Origin: Proteromonas lacertae
Taxonomy: Eukaryota; Sar; Bigyra; Opalinata; Proteromonadidae
DNA length: 27,057 nucleotides
Direction of reading: 5' to 3'
NCBI GenBank assembly: GCA_002245135.1
Contig: NGBS01000053.1
Coordinates: 1 to 27,057 of the forward strand
Shown here: positions 10,101 to 19,709 of the stretch, in pieces
Layout: every line of letters starts with the position of its first letter
Position numbering within the stretch: the first letter of the stretch is position 1
The notes under the pieces: model-generated
What the model was told of the DNA's origin: nothing
The model's database searches: none
Seen by the model: only the letters and a program-made list of their open reading frames with translations
Translations under genes and position numbers: made by a program

Positions 10101-13100
10101 ATCCAAATATTCTGCTTGAATATTATCATAAATTGAAGATATTGTCTTTACATATTTCTGATAGGTCATTTTTTCTTTATCATATATCAATGAATTGATT
10201 TGAGATAATGATAATTGACTTATTGATTCATAAGTAGAAAGATCATTTATATGAATACTATAAAAACATATAATACTTAGAAATATACTCTTTATTAATT
10301 CTATCCAACATTACTCTTACTTTATCAACTAATCCATTATTGAATGAATAATTGAATATTGTTTCTGTCACTGCTTCTTTCCCTGATAATGTCTTGATTT
10401 TATCTGTTTTCTCAGACGGTTTACTTGCACCAAATTCAGTTAAAGCTAAAACTCTAAATTCATAATATAACTTTGGCTCTAAATCTGTTATTGTACATTT
10501 GTTCGATTTACCATTGACTGATGCACATTCTTCAAAATAATCCAAGAGAGTTTTCTATTACAATTAATAAACATAATTATATAAATACTCTTTCATCTAA
10601 AAACTTATGTACTTCAATAATATATTTCGTTATATTTGAACCATTACTTTTTGATTTTTCCCATTTGATTGATATAGAAGTTGGAGATACATCATATACT
10701 TCTGGTTTACCAGGTTGAGTAGGTGGTAATATTTGATTTACACCAGTATTAAACATCATATCTTTATATACTTCAACATGTTTCATTATTGTAAATAACC
10801 TTTCATTCTGCTTCCTTCTCTTCTCTTTCACTTCTTCCCATTCTTCTTCCCTTTTTGTATTTAATAAATCATAATATTTCTTCCTTCTTTCATGAGATAA
10901 ATCACTTTGTTCTTCAAAATATATTTCAACATAACGATAAGAAGGAGATTGTATAATTCTATCTCTTAAACTACAGAATATGTAAATTATTAAGTAAGAT
11001 AACATTCCATATTGAAAACCTAATGGATGAGGACATTCATCATTATTACACTCTGGCTCACCAGGATAATCATCACTTACCATTTTATGTAATCCAATAA
11101 ACGTCCAAATTGAAAAACATCCTTTTGTACCTGGTATACATGGAGTTGGTGGAATAATAGAAGGGATTTGATAGATTATTTGTGCTATAGTGATGATGGT
11201 GATATATATTCGTGTTGTATGGAATAATCTCTTTCCTGGCATCATTTTTTCACTTTTAAAACTATACAAAGAATTAATAATAATAATAAAGTGTTATTAT
11301 ATATATACAAGTAGAAGAATGATAATATCAAAAATCCAGCTGTCAACATATCAGAATTCGTATATAACAAAGACATTCCAATTAAAATCACATTATTAAA
11401 TCCATTAATTGAAATACCCAAAAAGAAATATACGAAATTGGTAAAATTCTTATGTCTATTATATGCATAATCATTATCACTATGAGCTACAATTGGTGGA
11501 GTCTGTTTCTTCCTTGCATCCATCTGTTTTACTCTTGCTATTTCAAATAATAGAAATGCTGTAAAGTCTATAAACATATATGAAGAATTCACATATCCTA
11601 TAGATAAGAAGTGTTGATAAGCAGGTGAAATAGCTAACTGGAAATCATTAAACAACTCAAATGGTGGCCAACCTAAAACAGCGAAGAATTGATACACTAA
11701 TAAAAATGCAATAACTGTTGTAAATAATCTTAATGGAATTTGTCTAAACTGTTTGAATGAACTCCATAATACAATTACCATATACACAACAGAGATGATT
11801 GATAAATGTAAAACTAATAAAATAATAGTAAAAAAAAAGAATAAATATAATACAGGATGAAATTAACAATAAGATTGTCCCAATAAAGAAAATACATTCT
11901 CCACCTAAGTTTCTCCATATATCAACAAATAATGAGATAATTTCATTATTGTATTTCTCATCTTCTTCATCTAATGGAGCATTTGTTACATGTTCAACTG
12001 GTTTTTCATAGAATAACCACTGCAAAATGGATGTACATATTATAATCAAAGGTAACTATACACACATTAATATAAATTTATACATGAATTGACAAAAACA
12101 TTTCATTCAATCTTTTTCCCCAATCTTTAGTGAACAAGCTTGGCTCGTGATTAAAAGTCTCATTGCTAGGATAATACCTTCTTAATCCAATATAATCTGT
12201 TAAATTACCTTTACTAAATATAAAATCAGTATCTTCAGAACATAAATGGAATTGAAAACAGTATAAACAGAGCAAATATAAAGATGAAGTGATATAAGTA
12301 AACTTCCATAAGAAGTTGGATGATTGAACGTGATATTTGAATATAATAAACAGAATTATTGATAAGAATATAAACACAGACCATAATGAAACTTGACTAA
12401 AACAGAAATAAGCAGTCACCATAATATTTAACTATAAAAACAATATATATATATATATTTATATTATATTATACAAATTGCCAAAACAATGACATTTTAT
12501 GTGTCAAATGATAAAATAATGAAATAGCAAATGCTTTTAATAACAAATAATAATGATATAATATCACATATATCTCTCTTCCATATTTACATATTATTCT
12601 AAACAGCTTTCTCGCATATAGTTTGATATTATACCATATATAATTCCCTATATTCGTACTATCCATCGTCATATTTGAATCTCTTAATATTGATCTTTCA
12701 CTTAATGAAGCTTCATAAAAACTACTTGAATATGATCTAATTCTACTTGTTACTAGGTATCCTATATGTTTAATACTTCTTCTTCTATCGAAATTATTAT
12801 TATTACCACTTTCACCTTCAGTTGGAGATGGATCTTGTGATTCATTAAATGTATTTAAAGTTCCTTGTGGTAGTTGAACTAATGATTCAACTAAACTACT
12901 TTTTGTATTGAAAGCTGAACTATATAAACTTCCTTCTTCTTCTGAAGTACTTGATTTTCTTCTATACACTATATCTGTAAATACACTATTATTTCTTAAC
13001 AAATCTACTTCTTCTCTTGATATATTGTTCCACGTGTTGTAGATTAATAATAACAATATAAATGGATCGATTTGATAGAAGAATAGATCAATTGCTGAGA

Positions 13101-15337
13101 AATTATTCTCTGATCGATTTCTAAAGCCTAATTCTGATAGTGGAAACTCTTCAACATTCCAATTTTCATTCATATAATCATACAAAGTGTCATATTCATA
13201 GATATAACGTAATATGAATATTAAACCTTGAATAATTGTAGCTGGAATTCTTAAATAAGATAATAATTTGTTATTGTCAATCATCTACAGATTAAAATAT
13301 ATAAATAATAATTATTATTGTATATACAATGCAATAAAATGATAATAGTAAAATAAGCATTTCAATAGCACGAAATACAGTAACAGCTGGTGTAATAGCC
13401 ATAAAGAAGAGAAATAAAAATGTAAAATAACGACTTTTAAAGAGTGTTACAACCACAAATAATGATGATTTTCTATAATAAAATAAATATATAAAAGTAT
13501 TATATATATACTCAATTCCTTTAGGAATGACTCTATCAAATGTATATTGAATTGAACAAATGGTTAATAATAAAACATTAATAAAATAAATACTTTTCCA
13601 CATTGCGCCAGGTGTATCAATATCAACATATTCACATCCTATTAATCTAGCTACTTCAGCTGCTAGTTTAAATTCATTTGAAACGCATAATAATCCAATT
13701 TCAATTATTGATATTAAGGTAATATATATCATTAATATTCTTAACCAATTTCTATGTTTGTAAGTGAAAAATAATAAAACTAAGAAAATAGAATAAATCA
13801 AATTCACTCTCCACAAACTGATTAATGCTAAACTTACATAGAAGAAATCAGTAGTAAAATAAAAAAACAAAATCTCCCAAAGTGATAATCTAGTCTATTC
13901 AAATATATTATTACTATTATTATACAGATAATTTTATTCTCTTTATTTCTGAATTTGGATCCTTTTCTACATGATGAATGCATTTCCATGAAAATATCAT
14001 AGCAAGACAACAATATAAATAAACTGACAATTTCATTTGTTCATTCTTATCATCTGTTAGTATATAGAACCCTAACAATTTATAAACTTCTTTATTTGTA
14101 GATGGATGGATAATACAGATTATTATTTCAGTGAAACAATATAATGACATAAAACTATAATATATATATATATATATATATAATACACTGTAGATGAAAA
14201 TGAAAACAAACTTCTAAATGGTTTAAATATCAAAGCACCAACTGATAAAAATAGAAATATAACACTTAAAAAGCCAGGAAATGTGAAATTCATAACAGAA
14301 CTGCAAAATACTAATACTGAAATCATTAAATATTTTCTATATAATTTTAATGATAATAAAATATACGATGGATATCGTGGTGGTTTTCCATCTTTTAATT
14401 TATCTTGTAAATCCAATAATTCATACTTACTATATTTATAATGCAACATTATAGTAATATCACAATATAAATAGTAAATAATGAATAGTGATATTGTATA
14501 GACAAATGAATTATTATTGGATAATTGATTTACATTAAAACCAAATAAATGAGTTATTAATTTATTACTTTCTTCAGTAGGAAATATGGAAGGAAAAGAA
14601 AATATCATCGCACTATTATATATATATATATATATTAATACGTTAAAAAACAAAAAGCAGCTGTATATCCACAAAATAAGTAATATAGCCACAACAGATT
14701 CTTCTTATAGATATGATAGAATAACAAAATAAAATCGAATAATATGTATTGTAATGTCAATAAACATGGATTCATAAACACTATCACTGGAATTAGAAAT
14801 ATTAATATTGTAGCTCTGAATATAGGATATCCTTGCAAAGCACCTTTATAATTGAATTTCTAGTAAAAAATAAATATCGAAAAATAAATACTTCATTTCT
14901 ATCCATAAAAAAACAACCTATCAGAAAGACTATTATAGCTATTGGTATTACAATATCTACAACCACATCTTGAAAATTTTGTATATGTCCAAAACCAAAG
15001 ATATCTGTTGAAAAATAATTGTTAATATCCAACTATTATATAGAAACAATATAATATATATATATACCCCAGCAATATAACAAATCTGAAATATCATGTT
15101 ACATAAGAATAGAAAGCTAATTACTAACAGTGATAATTTCAATGCATATTGCCATAAAAAGTGTGTACCAATTTTTAATTTTAAACCAAATATTAGTACC
15201 AATAACAGACTTATATATATACAAGCTAATAAGTTACCTTTGTATGTTGCAATAAAAAATATCAGTATAATTGATATATGTTCGCATAATATAGAGACTA
15301 TATATTGAATCACTGATATAGCAGTAATAGAAGCCAT
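7105..15337 (-). CDS. piezo: Piezo mechanosensitive cation channel with inserted FN3 domain
   Basis: Exons, 5' to 3': 15337-15068, 15032-14892, 14859-14642, 14612-14187, 14154-13926, 13894-13512, 13472-13328, 13284-12475, 12431-12084, 12055-11854, 11813-11309, 11261-10589, 10554-10289, 10257-9825, 9795-9352, 9319-9149, 9113-8301, 8271-8080, 8043-7938, 7905-7733, 7692-7105. The product is 2,511 aa, or 2,524 if intron 13473-13511 is kept, close to animal Piezo1. The N-terminal part is a long series of hydrophobic helices (the blade). A charged helix at about 1336-1409 is the beam, followed by FN3. The pore module is diagnostic: VERICYIRRSLLLKIIMQ, then the PFLWE motif (about 2133-2137), the anchor, an outer helix, the cap (NDLWGMSPPNRQLL), an inner helix (GLGVITFYAVIVVAIGQVVR), and the cytosolic end EEIIDSEDLLYLCDAVYIAR. 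Piezo trimers open to membrane tension and pass Ca2+. Numbers include the 13 residues of the optional intron. Confidence 0.96.
9825..10398 (-). other. Cytosolic linker after FN3, with acidic loop and possible PH-like end
   Basis: About 190 Piezo residues separate FN3 from the next membrane block. They contain a Glu-rich low-complexity stretch (DEEETAVGDVKEEGEENKEQ) and then DFHIVQLRDISNNVYIFYIH followed by SNEIDKWLNQLV. The latter has a strand-strand-amphipathic-helix pattern with a tryptophan, as in the C-terminal part of PH domains. The first half of such a fold is not clear, so the PH idea is weak. This is where animal Piezos have disordered clasp or latch sequence. Confidence 0.4.
10399..10726 (-). 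other. Fibronectin type III domain inside Piezo
   Basis: This encodes residues about 1418-1515 of Piezo, interrupted by the intron at 10555-10588. The FN3 hallmarks appear in order: PPTQPGKPEV (N-terminal prolines), SPTSISIKW with the core tryptophan, ITKYIIEVHK with the core tyrosine, CTITDLEPKLYYEFRVLAL (the L-x-P-x-x-x-Y-x-F-R-V signature), then GASKPSEKT. It begins nine residues after the predicted beam helix (about 10751-10972, rich in E, K and R), so it should be cytosolic. FN3 is a beta-sandwich used for protein contacts. Its presence here is unlike the animal and plant Piezos I know. Confidence 0.92.
13473..13511 (-). other. 39-nt Piezo intron that keeps the frame if retained
   Basis: The sequence starts GTATAT and ends TTATAG, like every other intron in the gene, but its length is a multiple of three and it has no in-frame stop. 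Splicing gives GIEKSSLF; retention inserts 13 mostly hydrophobic and aromatic residues (VYIYNTFIYLFYY, R). The intron call rests on its match to the local intron class. Confidence 0.7.
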
Positions 15338-15693
15338 TTAATTCAATAAAAAAGAAAAAAAGAAGATTTGTTTGAATCAAACAAGTTTGAGATGTTTGAA
15401 ATGAAAGATTTTAAATTCCTATTATCATCTCATAAAGTGGGAGTATTTAATGTGTAGAGTATTTTTCTTATAATGTAGAGCAATATATACTGTTTGACAT
15501 ACACTGTAATAAGTTTTGAAATATTGACAACTTTTTATAACTTCGCTAACATCTATTATGTTTGTAAGATAGAAATTTTCTAAAACTGATATCACACAAT
15601 AAGAAAACGAAAAATAGAAAAAAAAACATAGTCAAGCCTTGGTGTAAATAGCTTGAGTTATCAGTTTTTGAGTTTTATTATTGCGTGTAATTC
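15338..15693. promoter_or_regulatory. Divergent intergenic region between Piezo and the kinase-like gene
   Basis: Only 356 bp separate the Piezo start codon (minus, 15337) from the start of the kinase/Cys-module gene (plus, 15694), so promoters for both must lie here or overlap the ends. It contains the block at 15364-15500 that is repeated upstream of the paralogue. I cannot place transcription start sites. Confidence 0.55.
15364..15500 (+). repeat. Upstream block shared by the two paralogues, copy 1
   Basis: This copy carries GATTTGTTTGAATCAAACA, then GTTTGA, then TTTTAAATTCCTATTAT, and further on GAGCAATATATACT. The same series occurs at about 19052-19185, upstream of the second paralogue. 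The first motif is close to a palindrome (TTTGAATCAAA). It may be a duplicated promoter element or simply leftover homology from the gene duplication. Confidence 0.65.
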
Positions 15694-17989
15694 ATGATTA
15701 ATCTTTCCAAACGGCTAAATGATCTACAATACCAGGTATGAACAATCAATATAATTTTTGTATTGTAATAGTTGATAAGTGATAAATTATACAAGAATAA
15801 ATTGAAGATATTAATAAATTTAGATGATAATTCAAAGAATTTATTAAAATCCATTGATGTGAGTCAGTTAGACCCTAAAACAGTTGAAAATGTTGTTTTT
15901 ACAATGAGAAACATCAATGAGTTAAATATATGTGGTTTAATGAAATATAAAATGATTGAACACGATGAAAATGTATTATATCAAATAATGGAAGAAAATG
16001 AACATAGTTTGGAAGAAGTTAACTCTGCAAAGTATTTTGATTTGAGCAGTGCACTTGAAGTATTAATTAGGATATTAGTGGTATTAAAAAGTTTACATGA
16101 AAATAAAACAATTCACAGTGATTTAAAACCCTCCAATATATTTTTAACTAATAAAGATGAAGTGATAATAAGTGATTATTGTAATAATCTATTATATAGA
16201 GATAGAGAAGAGATGATAAAGAGAGATGGAAGAGATTTATGTTTTATTAGTATTGATGAATTAACAGGAAAGGAGTTAGATGTTTCAAGTGATATTTGGA
16301 ATTTTGGATTAATTCTATATTACATAATGAGTGGGAAATATCCTTTTCTTGGATCAAACATGTTAAAAACGATAGATAATATTCGGAATATTAATTATAA
16401 TCCTCCAGATTGTGAATGTAGTGATGAAGTAAAAGGTCTTTTAAGTAAAATGCTTGTCAAAGAAAAGAAACATCGTATTGGGTTGGATGAAATAATTTCT
16501 GAATTGAAAAGTATAGAGTTTGATCACAATCTCTTCAGTGAAACAAAAGTAGATAGTAATAGTAGAATATTAGAGAAAGAAATTTCATCAAATGTTATAT
16601 CTGATGATGCTAGTTCTATTGTTTCCTATTTATCAGGAAGAAGAATATTTTCAAGAGATAGTGTTCCAGTTCAATATAAGAGTAGTGAGTCATTATGTGA
16701 ATATAGTGACGATAGTGGTCTATTGAATAAACCTCCACCAAAAGATGCATTTGAGATATATATCGAAATAGAAAAAGAAGAAGTACAATGTAGTGAATGT
16801 AAAATGCATATATCAAAATCTCAATGTTTAATAAATAGAAAATCTGAATTGAAATGTAGAAAGTGTATAGAAAGAATGGATAAAACAGAAACAATAGAAA
16901 TGGAATTTTGCTATTATGATGGATATATTATATCTAAAAAATGCAAAAATTGTAAAAAAGAATATCCTTTATATCATTTTATTAAAAGAAAAGAAAAAAA
17001 CAAAGAAGGATATAAAAAAGAAGATTTCGAAATAGTAGATACATGTGCAAAATGTAGATACAGAAAGAATAAATCATCAAAAAAAGAAAAGGAGAATATA
17101 TTTGATATACCTCCTTATTATTATGAAAATATAGATCGATTTGAATATTTAGATGATGATGAAAAGAAATTAGAAGAATATAAAAAGATAACAAATAATT
17201 GTTTTATATGTAATGAAAAAAAATCAGTAATTGAAGGAATATCAAATGGAACTGACTTTTATTGTAATGAATGTATAAAGGAATTTCCAGATATGATTAA
17301 TTTTGAACAAATAAGAACTAAAACAACTCCATGTGAAGGTGATGTTTATTGTGAATATAGATTACATCATTATGTTCCTTCATTCTATACTTATAAAACC
17401 ACAAAAGAAGGTAAGAATCATTGTTACTTCTGTAAATCGCGTGCAGTAAAGCATGTTGGTAATAAATATGATAGTATTAGTAAAAATAAAGTTACAGATG
17501 ATTTGATATGTACAGAAGACTTTGATAGTGTAAATTTTACAGCATCAAAAAATCAATTAACGCTTTTGAAAACTGAAGGTATAAATATATTGAATTATAT
17601 TGAAATAGTAAGTACATCTACACCATGTCCTTCAGATCAAGTCAAATCGAAATTGGATTTTGATGTAGTAGATTTAACACAACCAAATGTGCAATTGACA
17701 CATTTTATTACTGATGAAATTCCCTTAGATAAGATATATCCAAAGAAAAGCATTAAAGTACAATGTAATTTAGATAGATATAGTTTATCCAACTTAAATA
17801 ACTGCAAAGTTGATAGTGACAGTGAATGGGCTAGAGGAAATGTATGTGGAAATGATGCTAATGGTGATGGAAATCCATCAGGGAAAAGAAAGAACAGTCC
17901 AAGTGAAAGTTGTAATAAAAGAGTAAAAAAATCAGAAGAAAATAATAATAATGGCGATGATGGTAGAGATGACGATGGAAAAGGAGAAA

Positions 17990-18024
<35 letters not shown>

Positions 18025-18981
18025 CCTTTTTATCCACCACCATTTGCATCACCTGATGATGGATCAATTAGTTTGAGATGTGATAAATGTGGTGAGTGTT
18101 GCCATAACAAAAGAGTGTTCAAAATTTGTGAAGATTGTTACTCAAATATTAGATTATATGACAATAGTAAAACTAATGACAAAGATTTATCATTATTTGA
18201 AGATGAAAGTATTAAATTGAATATACCTCCTCCATCAGATAATCCGCTAAATAATGCAGTTGACATATATATTGAATTAGAAAAAAAAGTAATGCAGTGT
18301 AGTAAATGTAAAATGAATATGTTATTATCTCAATGTTTCAAGAAAGAATCAAAATTAATATGTTCAAAGTGTATAAAAAGAATGAGTAATGAAGAAACAG
18401 ATAAAATAGAATTTTATTCAAATAATGAATGTAATAGTTTTGATAATTGTCGTATATGTAAACAAAAATATCCATTATATCATTTTATTAAGAGAATAGC
18501 TCATACAGTTGGATTTAACCGTTCAGATTTTGAGGAGGTAAGAATTTGTGCAAAATGTAGATGTATAAAGAATCTATCAATAATAAAAAATGAGAATATA
18601 CTTGATATACCTCCTTTTCATGAAAAAATAGATAACTTAAAGTATGATAATGAAATAGATAAATTCATAGCATATAGTGAAATAAAAGTAACATGTAGTA
18701 TGTGTAATAAAAATGAAATATTAGTAATAGATGTATTACCATATAAAAATGGATTTTGTTGTAAATCATGCTTTAAAAACAAGAATTTAGATATTAAACA
18801 ATTTGGGAAGAATAGGACTAATACAACTCCATGTGATGGTTATAGTAAATGCGAATCAAGATTGAATCATTATGTTCCTGATTACTACTTTTATAAGAAA
18901 ACAAATGAAGGTTATAAAAAATGTAAACAGTGTATATATTGCAGATTAAAGAAATTACTCTACAAACAAACAAACAAATAG
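15694..18981 (+). CDS. Degenerate protein kinase fused to two Cys-knuckle modules
   Basis: Exon 1 is 15694-15735 (14 codons from ATG). A 36-nt intron (15736-15771) follows, then exon 2 at 15772-18981. Product 1,083 aa. Residues about 40-265 have a kinase fold: HSDLKPSN (129-136, catalytic Asp and Asn kept), SDYC in place of the DFG motif (149-151 DYC), SDIWNFGLILYYIMSGKYPF, and a late conserved Arg (KKHRIG). No glycine loop or VAIK lysine is visible and APE is replaced, so it may be a pseudokinase. A Ser-rich linker follows, then Cys module 1 (about 336-571), a conserved block (about 576-696), a Lys/Arg and poly-Asp segment (about 711-767), a CDKC...CEDC pair, and Cys module 2 (about 829-1082). 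Each module has several CxxC pairs able to bind zinc. The fold of the modules, their partners and substrates are unknown. It is transcribed away from Piezo. Confidence 0.85.
16735..17440 (+). other. Cys-knuckle module 1 of the kinase-like gene
   Basis: A unit of about 235 residues. It starts IYIEIEKEEVQCSECKM, then has LKCRKCIERM, CKNCKKEYPLYHFIKR, DTCAKCRYRK, NCFICNEKK, YCNECIKEF, and ends in TTPCEGDVYCEYRLHHYVP and HCYFCKS. The CxxC pairs are spaced as in zinc ribbons or treble clefs. The piece CxxCKxxYPLYHF...CxxCR is faintly like Stc1 or other fungal Cys-knuckle domains, but I would not assign it to one. Confidence 0.75.
17456..17815 (+). repeat. Block B, copy in the kinase-like gene
   Basis: This encodes about 120 residues including SVNFTASKNQLTLLKTEGIN and STPCPSDQVKSKLDFDVVDL. 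The DNA is nearly identical to 19862-20218 in the paralogue, silent positions included, and its first 80 bp recur at 22440-22519. In this gene it follows a Cys module; in the paralogue it comes before the first one. Confidence 0.9.
17991..18024 (+). repeat. (GAT)n microsatellite encoding poly-Asp
   Basis: About eleven consecutive GAT codons give an uninterrupted Asp run in the acidic linker between block B and the second Cys module. The paralogue has an Asp/Asn/Gly-rich linker at the matching place but no pure GAT run, so the tract has expanded here. Confidence 0.9.
18215..18975 (+). other. Cys-knuckle module 2 of the kinase-like gene
   Basis: The same layout as module 1 but clearly diverged: IYIELEKKVMQCSKCKM, LICSKCIKRM, CRICKQKYPLYHFIKR, RICAKCRCIK, CSMCNKNE, CCKSCFKN, TTPCDGYSKCESRLNHYVP, and a terminal KQCIYCRLKK. 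Conservation of the Cys pairs and of PLYHFIKR and HYVP across diverged copies points to a structural domain under selection. Confidence 0.75.
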
Positions 18982-19709
18982 ATAATTGCAGTTTAAGTAA
19001 ATAAAAGATATTATTAAATTAATTTGCAATTGAAAATGTAAAATCAAAAATAGATTCGTTTGAAACAAACATGTTTGATAGTAATTTTTAAATTCCTATT
19101 ATTAACTCATTGAGATGTCATATAAATCTTCAACTTATTGTCTAGAACAATATACTTTGCTTGAGATGTATAGTGGAGGTGGCATTATTAATAGGAATTA
19201 ATTCTTATATTTATTCTGCTGATTAGAAATCCTTTTCATACTTGATGAATATATCATAGTTTTTATTGAGAAAATAGCATTAGAATATTCTACATAGAAA
19301 TATTCATAATACGGTGATAATATGGTAATTAATTAATTATGTGAATAATTAATTATAAATACTATCGAATTAAATAAACTAGAAGCGGAATGCGCTATAT
19401 TTAATGAATGTTGTTATTTCCTAAACAACTAAAGGTGTTCCATATGAATATGTTGTTTATTGTTGTTTTAGATTAACATCATTAAATTCTTTTCATTCAA
19501 TACCTGTGAAACAAACAAAAGCAAAAATAATCGCAATTTTATACTGTTAATAAACAGGTGAATAAGAAAGAATAGTATAAAAACTAGACAAAATTTGAAC
19601 TAATATTATTAAAAAGTACATTTGATCTCAATGTAGTATTTTTTCTGTATGAAATTTAACTCGTATATTCTATTTTACACCAATTTGAATTAAGTTTGAA
19701 CATAAAACA
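18982..19709. other. Upstream region of the myristoylated paralogue
   Basis: About 730 bp between the two paralogues. The first 200 bp include the shared block (19052-19185). The rest is AT-rich with no frame or RNA gene I can support. No kinase exons remain, so the kinase domain is missing from this copy rather than decayed in place. Confidence 0.55.
19052..19185 (+). repeat. Upstream block shared by the two paralogues, copy 2
   Basis: It reads GATTCGTTTGAAACAAACA, then GTTTGA, TTTTTAAATTCCTATTATTA and GAACAATATACTTTG, in the same order as 15364-15500. It lies more than 500 bp before the ATG at 19710, compared with about 200-330 bp before the start of the first gene. Confidence 0.65.

Noticed and set aside
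17858-18067. His-rich frame on the minus strand
   Set aside because: It is the antisense of the GAT repeat and acidic linker of the kinase-like gene; the His run is the mirror of the Asp codons.
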